Source: Cytophagales bacterium (GTDB lineage: Bacteria; Bacteroidota; Bacteroidia; Cytophagales; Cyclobacteriaceae). From it: a stretch of 64,000 nucleotides of DNA. This document shows, piece by piece, positions 16,215 to 25,979 of this stretch (its first letter is position 1; the number at the start of each line of letters is the position of its first letter). Location of the stretch: contig JAFLBQ010000006.1 in NCBI GenBank assembly GCA_017303805.1, positions 124,001-188,000 on the forward strand, given 5' to 3'. The notes under the pieces are model-generated. The model ran no database searches and was not told where the DNA came from. It was given only the letters and a program-made list of their open reading frames with translations. The position numbers and the translations under genes were made by a program.

Positions 16215-18386
16215 TTACACCTTCAACGTCCGCGCGTTAACGGCTACCACCACTGTACTCACACTCATCAACGCAGCACCCATTGCAGGACTGAGCATCA
16301 CTCCGAAGTTATACAAAACACCTGCCGCCAAAGGCAATGCAATCACGTTATAACCCGTTGCCCAGACGAGGTTCTGAATCATCTTCCTGTAGGTAGCTTT
16401 CCCGAAAAGGATGAGGTTCACAACATCTTTGGGATTGCTGTTCACCAACACGATTCCAGCTGTTTCGGCAGCAATGTCGGAACCAGAGCCTACTGCAATT
16501 CCGATGTTGGCTTGTGCCAGCGCAGGTGCATCATTCACGCCATCGCCTGTCATGGCTACAAATTCTCCTTTCTCCTGAAGTTCTTTAATTTTTTCCAGCT
16601 TTTGATGTGGAAGCACTTCGGCTATAAAGCCATCCATACCCAGCGATTCACTCACCTTCCTTGCCACTTCTTTGTTATCGCCTGTGAGCAAAAGTGTTTT
16701 GATTCCGTTGGCACGTAGTGTTTTAATTGCGTCAGGTGACTCCTTTCTGATTTCATCTGCCAATGCAATGACACCAGCTATCTTGCTTTCTATCAATACA
16801 TAGACAACTGTTTCCGCCACACTTGATGTCGGTAGCTGAATGTTCAGATTGTTTTCCTTTAAATATCCAGGACTTACCACTTTCACTTGCTTTCCATTCC
16901 ATACGGCCTGTATGCCCTTTCCTGTGATTGCATTGAACTCACTGATAACAGGCAACGAAAGTTTAAGTTCCTTTACTTTTTCCACGATGCCGGTTGCAAT
17001 GGGATGTTCGGAGTTTTGTTCAAGCGCAGCGGCAATAGCAAGAACTTCATCCCGACTATACGATTCGCTTAATGAATCGAACCGCACCACACTAAATTTA
17101 CCAAGTGTAAGTGTACCGGTCTTATCAAACACTAGTGCGGTGATCTTTCTTGAGTTCTCAAAGGCCGTTCTGTTTTTGATTAATAACCCGCTTTTAGCGC
17201 TAATGGCAGTTGAACGCGCTACAACCAACGGCACAGCCAAACCTAATGCGTGCGGGCAGCAGATAACAATTACTGTCACCATTCGCTCCATCGCAAATGC
17301 AATGTCCTTACCAACAGTCAGCCAGACAATAAACGTTAAGGCACCTGATACCAGTGCAATGATAGTAAGCCAGCCAGCAGCTTTATCTGCCAGGAGTTGC
17401 GTCTTCGATTGACTCTGTTGCGCATCTTGCACCAATTTGATTACCTGCGCCAGATACGACTCTTTGCTTCCGTGCGATACCTCTACCTTAAGAGAACCAT
17501 TTCCGTTGATAGAACCCGCAATTACTTTATCACCTTTCGACTTTTCCACGGGCTTAGATTCGCCTGTAAGCATGGACTCATTCAGATAACTGTTGCCTTC
17601 CGCAACAAGGCCATCAGCAGCGATTTTTTCACCTGGTTTAATCAGGATGATGTTTCCTGTTTGTAGTTCTTCAGTCTTCACTTCTAAGATTTGATCGCCC
17701 TGCACCAAGTGTGCTTCCGATGGCATCAGTTGCACCAGAAGTTCAAGCTCTCGTGATGCACTCATGATCGATTTCATTTCAATCCAATGACCGAGCAGCA
17801 TGATCAGGATCAAAGTGGCCAGTTCCCAGAAAAAGTCCATGCCGGTTAAACCCAACACGATGGCCACGCTGTACGCATAAGCAACCGTAATGGCTACCGC
17901 TACCAGTGTCATCATGCCAGGCGATTTTGTTTTTACTTCATCCTTTAAGCCGATGAGAAAAGGCCATCCGCCATAGAAGTAAACGATGGACGAAAGCAAC
18001 ATGAGTACATACGATGAACCTGTAAACATCCAATCTAATCCCAACCAATGTTGAATCATAGGTGAAAGGGCCATGATCGGTAGGGTCAGTACGAGGACGA
18101 TATAGAATCGTTTTTTGTAGTCATCAATCATTCCAGCATGGTGAGCATGGCCTGAATGACCGGACTGTCGGTGCTTATGCTCCGAATGTTTTTCAACCTT
18201 CATGTGATGTTGTTCGTGTCCACTTTCATGTTGCCGATGATGCTGATGACCCGAATGCTCACCTTTCGAATTTGAAATTGGAATCAAATCCATTCCACAC
18301 TTCGGGCATTTGCCGGGTGCATCCTTCACAACTTCGGGGTGCATAGGGCAAGTGAATTGTTGATTTCTGTGTTGATGTTCCATCAT
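16215..18386 (-). CDS. copB: Copper-translocating P1B-type ATPase (CopB-like, CPH motif)
   Basis: 723 residues. The N-terminus carries a Cys-His heavy-metal-binding module (FTCPMHPEV...KCPKCGMDL, 11-34) followed by a His-rich stretch (about 43-84). The catalytic core has TGES (274-277), the membrane metal site CPH (377-379), the phosphorylated Asp421 in DKTGTLT, the SEHPIA histidine motif and GDGVNDAPALA. The CPH rather than CPC motif places it with CopB-type P1B-3 pumps, associated with Cu(II) or Ag(I) export. It is part of a long minus-strand copper run and is followed by an AraC regulator. Confidence 0.95.
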   Translation of the reverse strand: MMEHQHRNQQFTCPMHPEVVKDAPGKCPKCGMDLIPISNSKGEHSGHQHHRQHESGHEQHHMKVEKHSEHKHRQSGHSGHAHHAGMIDDYKKRFYIVLVLTLPIMALSPMIQHWLGLDWMFTGSSYVLMLLSSIVYFYGGWPFLIGLKDEVKTKSPGMMTLVAVAITVAYAYSVAIVLGLTGMDFFWELATLILIMLLGHWIEMKSIMSASRELELLVQLMPSEAHLVQGDQILEVKTEELQTGNIILIKPGEKIAADGLVAEGNSYLNESMLTGESKPVEKSKGDKVIAGSINGNGSLKVEVSHGSKESYLAQVIKLVQDAQQSQSKTQLLADKAAGWLTIIALVSGALTFIVWLTVGKDIAFAMERMVTVIVICCPHALGLAVPLVVARSTAISAKSGLLIKNRTAFENSRKITALVFDKTGTLTLGKFSVVRFDSLSESYSRDEVLAIAAALEQNSEHPIATGIVEKVKELKLSLPVISEFNAITGKGIQAVWNGKQVKVVSPGYLKENNLNIQLPTSSVAETVVYVLIESKIAGVIALADEIRKESPDAIKTLRANGIKTLLLTGDNKEVARKVSESLGMDGFIAEVLPHQKLEKIKELQEKGEFVAMTGDGVNDAPALAQANIGIAVGSGSDIAAETAGIVLVNSNPKDVVNLILFGKATYRKMIQNLVWATGYNVIALPLAAGVLYNFGVMLSPAMGAALMSVSTVVVAVNARTLKV

Positions 18387-18408
18387 AAAAAGCGTTAAAG
18401 TTTCGTAC

Positions 18409-19002
18409 CTACTTTGAAAGCATTACTAATTTTACAATCATATCGACATCATCGTAAACAAGTTTTTCGCCAAGGTTCTCGAAAAACGATTGTGAACCGA
18501 ATTTCACATCGTACTTACTTCGATCAAACGTCAGCGCGGCATTGGCTACCGTTTGATTATTTATACTGTTGACATTGGCTGTGAACGTAATGGGATTTGT
18601 TTCTCCTTTAATGGTTAGATTTCCTGTCACCGTATATTCGTTTGTTGATTTCGGTTCTACCTTGGTGATGACAAACTTTGATGTAGGAAAGCGTACTACA
18701 GAAAAGAAATCTTCCGACTTCAAATGATCAACTAACCGCTTGTTTGATTTCGTATCGGCAATATCAGCACACGTAATGCTGGCCATGTCCATTTCAAAAG
18801 AACCACCGCTTAGTTTGTTTTTAGTGAATGAAAGGTGACCTGATGATAGTTGTATTTCTCCGTAGTGTTCACCACCCAATTTTTTTCCTGTCCATTCCAG
18901 TTTGCTTTGCTTCAGATCGATGTCAATCCTTTCAACCTTGATTTTCTGCGCTTCTGAAAAAAATGGCATAAGAGCCATCAGCGTAATAATTGTGCCCTTC
19001 AT
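18409..19002 (-). CDS. YceI-family periplasmic protein
   Basis: 197 residues from MKGTIITLMALM, a signal peptide ending near SEAQ. The lipocalin-like YceI fold is indicated by LEWTGKKLGGEHYGEIQLSSGHL at the front, DFFSVVRFPTSKF in the middle and ALTFDRSKYDVKFGS near the end. YceI proteins bind isoprenoid-like lipids; the role in a metal locus is unclear. Four bases separate it from the DUF2911 gene upstream. Confidence 0.9.
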   Translation of the reverse strand: MKGTIITLMALMPFFSEAQKIKVERIDIDLKQSKLEWTGKKLGGEHYGEIQLSSGHLSFTKNKLSGGSFEMDMASITCADIADTKSNKRLVDHLKSEDFFSVVRFPTSKFVITKVEPKSTNEYTVTGNLTIKGETNPITFTANVNSINNQTVANAALTFDRSKYDVKFGSQSFFENLGEKLVYDDVDMIVKLVMLSK

Positions 19003-19006
19003 CGCT

Positions 19007-19867
19007 CTACTTTTTACCAGTTTTAGCTGTCCAATTAACACGCAGTTTTTCGTTTGCTGCTATTACCTGATCTAACTTTTTCGTTATGGCCAAATCGGTA
19101 GACGCTTTCAATGTTTTAAGAGCCGTTGCATAGTCATTCATCGCAGCTTCAATTTTTGCCTGTAATTGAAGATATCCAGCATCCTGTGCTTTGCTGTTGG
19201 CTATTTGCACCCACGCATAGGCCTGCTTCAAATCTTTATTGTTACTGAAGTAGTAAGAACTGGATTGATAGAAAAGACTAGCGCGGTCTTCCTTCTTTAC
19301 ATTAATCCGATCATTGATCTCTGCCATTACCTTTTCATCCACGTTCATTTTAATGGCCAGTTTCACCTGCGTGTTTTCCCATAGTAAAAACAATCCAACT
19401 TCTTCTTTGGTGAAATCATTTACTTCGATGGTGAATGTTTCGTAGTACCGTGCCGCCTTTTCAGGCTTTGTAGTAAAGCGCACCAGGTCTTGCTCTTGTG
19501 TGTAGTCTGAAGTGCCGTGCATCTCTGTAGCCTTGTTGATTACGATTGTCCACTCATTCTGATTAGGAATGGTGAAGAGCGAATAAGTACCAGCGGGGAT
19601 GTCGTTGCCATTCAGTTTCACAGATTCCGAGAAACGGATCGTGGTAGCATCGTGGGCACCTGTGCGCCACATCTCTCCAAAAGGGACGAGACCGCCAAAG
19701 ATTACCCTGCCACGTGCGTTGGGACGGGAGTATTTTACTTCCATCTCTCCAAAGCCAATCTGCTGTTTAAACTCAGCATCAGGACTGGCATTGGGCATAT
19801 TTAGTTGTGCCTCTACGGAAGCAGAATACAGGAGTGAAATCGCGAAAGCTATTACAATTCTTTTCAT
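19007..19867 (-). CDS. DUF2911-domain secreted protein
   Basis: 286 residues from MKRIVIAFAIS, with a signal peptide ending SVEAQ. The DUF2911 signature covers about 30-170: KYSRPNARGRVIFGGLVPFG, WRTGAHDATTIRFS and DIPAGTYSLFTIP. The C-terminal third is helical and TPR-like. The function is unknown, but the family is typical of Bacteroidota. The upstream in-frame codons reach into the PepSY gene region, so the internal ATG is preferred. Confidence 0.88.
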   Translation of the reverse strand: MKRIVIAFAISLLYSASVEAQLNMPNASPDAEFKQQIGFGEMEVKYSRPNARGRVIFGGLVPFGEMWRTGAHDATTIRFSESVKLNGNDIPAGTYSLFTIPNQNEWTIVINKATEMHGTSDYTQEQDLVRFTTKPEKAARYYETFTIEVNDFTKEEVGLFLLWENTQVKLAIKMNVDEKVMAEINDRINVKKEDRASLFYQSSSYYFSNNKDLKQAYAWVQIANSKAQDAGYLQLQAKIEAAMNDYATALKTLKASTDLAITKKLDQVIAANEKLRVNWTAKTGKK

Positions 19868-19892
19868 GTTGGTTACGTTTGGAAGGTTGAAT

Positions 19893-20651
19893 CTATTTGG
19901 TAAAAATCTTTTTAAGTGTTCGCGATGAAATAGTGTACAATACAAAGCCCGACATAACGGTAAGCAGGCCGAATACAGAAAGTATCTTCAATAGCCAGTT
20001 GTTAAAGTTGTCGCGACCGGCATAGTCCATCGTATGGAACATCCATAGAAAGTCAAATGCCCGCCATTGGTCATGGCGAATGGATTGAAACGTTCCAAGT
20101 TCGGCACTTACATACACTGTACAATCCGGATTTTTAAAACTTACCGCCCAGGCGGGCAAAGGCTTTTCGCGGTATTCGTGATGGCCGTCAGTTTGTTTCA
20201 GGTACTGCACCCCACTTACTTCAGCTACAGATACCACCTGTTCTTTTGCTACAGCAATTCCCTCATCTTTGGTCAATGCTTGTCTCAGTTTGCCTGTAGT
20301 TGCATCGGCCAATGCATAATGTACGTGGTGATGCATACCATCGCCCACATGGCCTGAGAAATAGGCAATCTGATAAACGGGGTTGTCGAGTACGCGAATA
20401 AGGTGAACGGAGTGAATGGAATCAACGGTTTGTGCTTGTTTAAGTTTTTCGATAGCATCCGTGGGTGATACCGTGGAAACATTGGCAGAAATATAGGCAG
20501 GCGATTTTCGCAGGTGGTCGCCATGTACATTGTTTATGTCGCTCCAACTAAAAAAAAGTCCACTGATTGTCCATCCCAAAAACTGGATACCAATAAATAA
20601 ACCAAGGTAACGATGGATTCTGCGGATGAACAGGTTTTTGTTTTTAATCAT
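19893..20651 (-). CDS. PepSY-domain membrane protein
   Basis: 252 residues. N-terminal helix RRIHRYLGLFIGIQFLGWTISGLFF is typical of PepSY-associated transmembrane proteins; a periplasmic part with PepSY-like segments (about 50-195) follows, then VSFKNPDCTVYVSAELGT and the closing helix. The family includes short relatives of iron-chelate and sulfite reductase membrane subunits; no heme ligand pattern is obvious beyond HRYLG and FHTMDY. Its start overlaps the stop of the methyltransferase gene by four bases. Confidence 0.8.
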   Translation of the reverse strand: MIKNKNLFIRRIHRYLGLFIGIQFLGWTISGLFFSWSDINNVHGDHLRKSPAYISANVSTVSPTDAIEKLKQAQTVDSIHSVHLIRVLDNPVYQIAYFSGHVGDGMHHHVHYALADATTGKLRQALTKDEGIAVAKEQVVSVAEVSGVQYLKQTDGHHEYREKPLPAWAVSFKNPDCTVYVSAELGTFQSIRHDQWRAFDFLWMFHTMDYAGRDNFNNWLLKILSVFGLLTVMSGFVLYTISSRTLKKIFTK

Positions 20652-21277
20652 AGTATCGGTATTGTGGTTCGCTGAAAACTACAGAAGACAAAATTCTGTC
20701 GTGTGTTGAAGGGTGTAGTGTGGGTTTCTTCCATGCACTTAATACGCCTGAAATCTTTCGCAAAGAGTACAGACATTGATGCCTCGGTGTACTGCCTGAT
20801 CTCCAGGCCGCTGCATTTGGTGGGGCCCTTATCGGAGAATGTGCCGAGAACCAAGTGTCCACCGGGTTTAATGCCCTGCTTCACAATGGCAAGGTATTTT
20901 ATAATCTGGATTTCTGTTGTTAAGAAGTGAAAGGCCGCCCGGTCGTGCCAGAAATCATATTTACGATCAGGCTCAAAGTCGATAATGTCCTTCTCTATCC
21001 AGGTAATTGCTGATACCTTTTCTCCCAACCTCGCCTTCGTGCGTTCAATGGACTTAGCGGAAATATCAAGTACCGTAATATCCAAATAGCCTAATTCCAA
21101 CAGCGCATCTACCAAATGGCTATCGCCACCACCAATATCAATGATGCTGGAAGTCTTCGGCAGCTTGAACAGATTAATGAAGTCAACCGATGTATGCGGA
21201 TAAGGTTGAAACCAACTGAGGTCAGAACCTGCCTTGGTTTCGTAAAGTTTTTCCCAGTGGGTTTTATGATTATGCAT
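20648..21277 (-). CDS. Class I SAM-dependent methyltransferase
   Basis: 209 residues from MHNHKTHWEKLYE. Motif I is SIIDIGGGDSHLVDALLE, followed by an acidic residue in VLDISAKSIERTK and motif post-I; HWEKLYETK at the start is typical of small thiopurine/trithionate-like methyltransferases found beside metal genes. The acceptor is unknown. It overlaps the PepSY gene by four bases and starts 7 bp after the universal stress gene. Confidence 0.82.
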   Translation of the reverse strand: MHNHKTHWEKLYETKAGSDLSWFQPYPHTSVDFINLFKLPKTSSIIDIGGGDSHLVDALLELGYLDITVLDISAKSIERTKARLGEKVSAITWIEKDIIDFEPDRKYDFWHDRAAFHFLTTEIQIIKYLAIVKQGIKPGGHLVLGTFSDKGPTKCSGLEIRQYTEASMSVLFAKDFRRIKCMEETHTTPFNTRQNFVFCSFQRTTIPIL

Positions 21278-21284
21278 GGAACGT

Positions 21285-22109
21285 TTATTTCGTATTGATG
21301 ATAAGCACTGGCCTTTCAAACTCGCCTGCAAACTTCTCTGCCAGTCCGGATGAAAAAGCGCGGATTAAGGAGTTGCCTCCATGAGTAGTTAATACAACCA
21401 AATCGGCATCCAAGTCCACAGCCACTTTTTTAATCCCGGCCTCATCATTGCAAATGGAAAATTCGACAGGACTCTTTAATCCTTTAGTGAATTGTTCTAT
21501 TCTTCCCAGCGATATATTGGTTTCTTCGGATGTCAACGGCTTGGTAGCATAAAGAAGATGGTTAACAGCATTCCACAGATATGTTATTTTATCCAGGAAG
21601 GCAAGCGCTTCCTGTTCACTTTCCTTAAGGGTTGTGACAAAAACTACTGTTCGGATTTTGAAATCGGTAATGGCCGACTTGATGATTAATACCGGCAATT
21701 GGGTATGACGAATCATCTGAATGGCGCGGGAGCCTAAAAATATCCTCCTTATTCCGCTTACGCCATGCGATCCCATGATTATCAAATCGATAGAGAATGC
21801 GGCTGCATGCTTTTCAACCTGTTTCCAATCTTCGTCCAGTACCAAAGCCGACTTGGCGGAAATGCCATGTTGCTCAGCCACTTTTACGAGTTGATCAAGC
21901 CTGGCTCTTGCTGGACCGCTACAATCATGATGCTGATGTCCTTCAGGAGAACCACCTCCATGCATTGCCATGTGTCCGCTTGTTGGTTCAGGGGCATGCA
22001 AGTGAAGAAAATAAACCTCTGCATTGGTTTTCATAGCGATGATAATGGCAACGTCCGCAGCGGCTTGAGCGCAATCAGAAAAATCGGTGGGAACAAGTAT
22101 TCTTTTCAT
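21285..22109 (-). CDS. Universal stress protein with a His-rich insert
   Basis: 274 residues comprising two USP-like halves. The first begins KRILVPTDFSDCAQAAADVA and ends with the ATP-loop pattern IIMGSHGVSGIRRIFLGSRA; the second half ends LVVLTTHGGNSLIRAFSSGLAEKF. Between beta2 and the next helix of the first half, around residues 38-66, there is an insert rich in His and Met (HAPEP...GHMAMHGGG...GHQHHDC) that most USPs lack. Metal binding by this insert is inference from composition and from the copper context. Confidence 0.88.
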   Translation of the reverse strand: MKRILVPTDFSDCAQAAADVAIIIAMKTNAEVYFLHLHAPEPTSGHMAMHGGGSPEGHQHHDCSGPARARLDQLVKVAEQHGISAKSALVLDEDWKQVEKHAAAFSIDLIIMGSHGVSGIRRIFLGSRAIQMIRHTQLPVLIIKSAITDFKIRTVVFVTTLKESEQEALAFLDKITYLWNAVNHLLYATKPLTSEETNISLGRIEQFTKGLKSPVEFSICNDEAGIKKVAVDLDADLVVLTTHGGNSLIRAFSSGLAEKFAGEFERPVLIINTK

Positions 22110-22134
22110 TCGATTTCAAATTTGCTTTGTTTGA

Positions 22135-24498
22135 TCACCATAATATTGTTAGTCCAGCGCCATATTTATAGTCCGAATCGTAAGACGCGTGGATATAAAA
22201 TCGCTTGGCAATGTTATAGTCAAAATCAATGTTGTACTCCCAATCCGAATTGCCCACCAGGCTTAATCTTAATCGCCTTGTAATAGGCATATCGTTTCGC
22301 GAAAGCTGAAACCGAACATTCCCCCGGTGGTCAACGCGTAACTCAGATTGCACAAACATGGGCAATAAATAGCGCACTCCAATCACACCCACCTTTCGGT
22401 CGACACGGTTGCCGTTCTCTATTATCTGGAACGTGTTGCGGATATCAGCGCCAATATAGGCCGATAGAAATTGTCTCTTGTCAATAAAATGTTGATAGTC
22501 GGGTTGAAACTCATATTGATTCTTGTAGCTTACCCGATAAGTAGTGCCGAGAATTCCCCGATTTCCTACAATGTTGGCAAATCCAAACACAGCATCAGAT
22601 GCAATTTTTGTTTGACCCCAGAAGTAGAGCATCTGGTCTTCCTTAAAAAGTTTCTTTTGATCATTCGGAGCCACCTGTGTGTTGGGTGGCGAGTTTTCAT
22701 AGCTTACCACGCGGGCCATGCCGGCCATCATGTGATAGAGAATGTGACAATGGAAGAACCAGTCTTTTTCTTCATTGGCATAGAACTCAATCGTAACAGT
22801 TTCCATCGGCCCGATGTCGAAGGTGTGTTTCATTGGCGAGTATTCGCCTTGTGCATTTAGGAAACGGAAGAAATGACCGTGCAAATGCAGTGGGTGGCGC
22901 ATCATAGTGTTATTCACCAAAGTCATTCGCACATTTTCTCCTTTGCGTATTACTATTTTATCAGATTGCGAGAGCGTTTTGTTGTCGAACGACCACACAT
23001 AGCGAATCATGTTGCCGGTAAGGCTGAGTTTGATTTCGCGCATGGGTAGCTGATCGTTCAAGACTGTTGGCGCAGGTGATCGGAGCATGTTGTAGGTTAA
23101 GGTAACTTCGCTTTGATCGCCCATGATCATTTTAGACATATCCATGTTGCTCATTGCCGTGTCTCGTGGCATAGTCATCGTGGAGTCCATATTCATTTCC
23201 ATCATGGAGGTAGTATCCATTTTCATATCCATCATGGAAGTATCCCTGGGTATATCTTTCATTGAAGAGTCCTTCCGCATGTCCATGTTTTCCATCTTCA
23301 TATCACCCATGTCATGGCCTTGGTGTTCGCCTTCCATTTTCATTCCATTCATATTGCCCATGTCCATGCCTGCCATGTTTCCCATGTTGTTCATTTCACG
23401 CATCAAGGCAAAGTAGTCGAGTTTGGGCAGGTCGGGTGCCTTCATTTTCATGCCTTCGCCCAGGTACAAAGAGGCATAGCCGGAAATATCCTGTGCAGTC
23501 GCCCGAAATTCGTAGGCCATGCCGTCATCGGGGATTTTAATTTCTATATCGTAAGTTTCGGCAATGGCCACTAGTATCTTATCCACCTCAACCGGCTGTA
23601 CGGCAATGCCATCAGCGGCCACCAATTTCATTTTGCCACCGGCATATTGCACCCAGTGGTATGACGATGCACTGCCGTTGATGATGCGCAGGCGCAGCGA
23701 ATCGCCAGGCTTCACATCGGTAAAAACATGATCCGATTTTCCGTTTATGAAGAAGCGGTTGTAGTACACATCCGAAACGTCCATGGCAGGCATGCGCATC
23801 CACTCGGTTTTGGCGCGATCTTTCAAATAGCCTTTGGCCAGCGCTTCGCCCCAGCTTTGAACAGAATTTTTTTTGATGGCATAATAGTCAATACCACGCT
23901 TCAGGTTACGCATCACCTCATGCGGATTTTCGTCTGTCCAGTCGCTAAGCATGATTATGTGTTCTTTCATACTTGCCGATTCAATCCACCCACGTGGATG
24001 AATGACAATCGAGCCATAGATACCGGATTGCTCCTGCAGCATGGTGTGCGAGTGGTACCAGTAGGTTCCCGTTTGGATGAGCGGAAATTTAAATGTATGT
24101 GTCTGGCCTGCTTTAATGGGTGCGGTGGTCAGGTAGGGCACACCGTCTTCTTCGTTGGGCAGCAGCAGGCCGTGCCAGTGAATGGATGTTTCTACTTTCA
24201 TTTGGTTGTGAACATGGATAATAGCAGTGTCTCCTTCTGTAAAAAACAAGGTAGGTGCTGGAATCTGACCATTGAGTGCAATGGCCTTTCTCACCTTACC
24301 GGTATAGTTAACCAGTGTATCTTTTACGTAGAGATTATACTCAATGCGCTTACCTTTTGGATTTGGCATAGATTCGCCAGTCGCGAAATTTTTTGCATGA
24401 TTGATATGCTGTGCGAAGACCATCGATCCTATAAACGTCAATAGGATCGACAACATGACACGATTACCCCCAAAAAAACTGCTTATTAATTTTATCAT
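22135..24498 (-). CDS. Multicopper oxidase fused to a Met-rich linker and a C-terminal barrel-like domain
   Basis: 787 residues with a signal peptide (1-29). The cupredoxin copper sites are complete: HWH (107-109), YHSH (148-151), HPLHLHGH (535-542) and HCHILYH with C584/H589 and a possible axial Met594. Between domains 2 and 3 (about 365-460) lies a segment dominated by Met, Asp and His, as in CopA/CueO proteins that capture Cu(I). The last 170 residues (620-787) are outside the oxidase fold, beta-rich with alternating polar/aromatic residues, and end in Trp, like an outer-membrane barrel such as CopB (PcoB). It probably oxidises Cu(I) in the periplasm. Confidence 0.9.
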   Translation of the reverse strand: MIKLISSFFGGNRVMLSILLTFIGSMVFAQHINHAKNFATGESMPNPKGKRIEYNLYVKDTLVNYTGKVRKAIALNGQIPAPTLFFTEGDTAIIHVHNQMKVETSIHWHGLLLPNEEDGVPYLTTAPIKAGQTHTFKFPLIQTGTYWYHSHTMLQEQSGIYGSIVIHPRGWIESASMKEHIIMLSDWTDENPHEVMRNLKRGIDYYAIKKNSVQSWGEALAKGYLKDRAKTEWMRMPAMDVSDVYYNRFFINGKSDHVFTDVKPGDSLRLRIINGSASSYHWVQYAGGKMKLVAADGIAVQPVEVDKILVAIAETYDIEIKIPDDGMAYEFRATAQDISGYASLYLGEGMKMKAPDLPKLDYFALMREMNNMGNMAGMDMGNMNGMKMEGEHQGHDMGDMKMENMDMRKDSSMKDIPRDTSMMDMKMDTTSMMEMNMDSTMTMPRDTAMSNMDMSKMIMGDQSEVTLTYNMLRSPAPTVLNDQLPMREIKLSLTGNMIRYVWSFDNKTLSQSDKIVIRKGENVRMTLVNNTMMRHPLHLHGHFFRFLNAQGEYSPMKHTFDIGPMETVTIEFYANEEKDWFFHCHILYHMMAGMARVVSYENSPPNTQVAPNDQKKLFKEDQMLYFWGQTKIASDAVFGFANIVGNRGILGTTYRVSYKNQYEFQPDYQHFIDKRQFLSAYIGADIRNTFQIIENGNRVDRKVGVIGVRYLLPMFVQSELRVDHRGNVRFQLSRNDMPITRRLRLSLVGNSDWEYNIDFDYNIAKRFYIHASYDSDYKYGAGLTILW

Positions 24499-24548
24499 CT
24501 TTGTTAATGTTTATCATCAATGCCCTCTATAATGATTGAATGAGAGCC

Positions 24549-25979
24549 CTAATGTCCTTCACGGGCTACGCTACATCGTTCAAACAAGGTCATCCTTGAG
24601 TTGGCCCCGACCGATCGAAATTGCGACAAATAATTTGTAGGTAGAGAAGGCAGTTCACTCCTGTTCACAATCAAATAAAAATGCTGCTTTTCTTTCAGTA
24701 TATTTCCAAGTGAGGTTGTGTCGTCAACCACTAATGCTTTTCCTTTGGTATAAAATTGCCCCGAATAGGTTTTTTTCTTCCAATAGTATATGAGATTCCC
24801 TGTCACTTTTGCTTGTTGGATCAAATATTTATCGGTATTGATCTCATCATCCAACTTACCTGGTAAGTATGCAAAAAAGTAGACCGTTATGGCAAGTAAA
24901 TAGAATGAAGAACTAATGAACAGCAGCATCAACTTTCTTCTTGCCGATTCCCAAAAGTGACAAACCAAAAGAGCCAGCGGCACCAATACGGGTACCATAT
25001 AGGTATGCACTACATGGCTTGAAAAGGTAAAAAACAGGGGTGTCCAAAATAGCCAAAACACTAAGTAGCTAACCCACGGATCAGGAAAAATCTGCTTCCT
25101 GTTTTTCCAAAGCCATATTAAAACCGCCTGGAACCAGGGGAACGCCAGTACAAAAAGGAACACCCAAATCATTCCCTTCGGCTGGTTCTTGGCAACTCCA
25201 TAAAGATCTCCGCTCCAACTGGGAACCAGGAATCGCTTGAAATGCTCACCAATCAAAAAATATTGCAGAAACCCCGGGGAATTTTTTTCAGCCAAATAAT
25301 ACCAGGGAACTGCCACCACAAAGATGATCATTGTTCCTGCCAGCCAGGGAAAGTAGCGGAGGGTTCTGATCCAAGGTCTTCCATGAATGAGAATCCATAA
25401 AATCATGGGGGGAATGGCAAGCACAAATATCAATGGCCCTTTGGCAAGCAGTCCAAGTCCAAGAAAAAGAAAAAAATTGTATTTCCAGAAACTACCTCCA
25501 GCCTGATTGACAACCTGCCAAAAGGAAAGCATTACCATAGCAACACAAAAACCCAGGGTAGTATCAGTAGATATTGCTCCCGTATGAATTAAGAATTGAG
25601 GTGTCGTTAACAATACAAAAGGGGCCAGATAAAATGGAGTTCCGCTGGCTCGGAACCAACGAGCAAGAATGAATAACAATAGAACATTAAGCAGGAATGC
25701 CGGCAAGCGTGCTGCCCATTCACTGACTCCAAAAATCCGTAAGGCAGCCGCTGAAAGCCACGTTGAAAGGGGTGGCTTTGCCCAGAAAGGTGTATTATAA
25801 TCAACATGGGGAACGGTCCAGTTCCCGGTCTCGTTCATGATACGGGCAATTTCTGCGTAACGCGCTTCAGTCTGATCAGCGATTGGCAGATCAATAATCA
25901 ATACCAATCGAAATAAAATTATTATGGCGATCGAAAGAGCCATCCAAAAGGATAGCGACTTGAAATTCAAGTTGCTCAT
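24549..25979 (-). CDS. GT39/ArnT-like membrane glycosyltransferase
   Basis: 476 residues with about ten transmembrane helices. The first external loop carries the acidic family motif DQTEARYAEIARIM and the following WAKPPLSTWL segment typical of ArnT/PMT-like enzymes, which use polyprenyl-phosphate sugars. Its start overlaps the stop of a GT2 gene by four bases; such pairs make a lipid-linked sugar and then transfer it to lipid A or protein. Why the pair sits in a copper cluster is unknown; envelope modification against metal entry is a guess. Confidence 0.85.
   Translation of the reverse strand: MSNLNFKSLSFWMALSIAIIILFRLVLIIDLPIADQTEARYAEIARIMNETGNWTVPHVDYNTPFWAKPPLSTWLSAAALRIFGVSEWAARLPAFLLNVLLLFILARWFRASGTPFYLAPFVLLTTPQFLIHTGAISTDTTLGFCVAMVMLSFWQVVNQAGGSFWKYNFFLFLGLGLLAKGPLIFVLAIPPMILWILIHGRPWIRTLRYFPWLAGTMIIFVVAVPWYYLAEKNSPGFLQYFLIGEHFKRFLVPSWSGDLYGVAKNQPKGMIWVFLFVLAFPWFQAVLIWLWKNRKQIFPDPWVSYLVFWLFWTPLFFTFSSHVVHTYMVPVLVPLALLVCHFWESARRKLMLLFISSSFYLLAITVYFFAYLPGKLDDEINTDKYLIQQAKVTGNLIYYWKKKTYSGQFYTKGKALVVDDTTSLGNILKEKQHFYLIVNRSELPSLPTNYLSQFRSVGANSRMTLFERCSVAREGH

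Noticed and set aside
23123-23540. Long + strand ORFs rich in Ile, Met and Pro
   Set aside because: They are antisense to the Met/Asp-rich linker of the multicopper oxidase, whose repeated codons keep other frames open.
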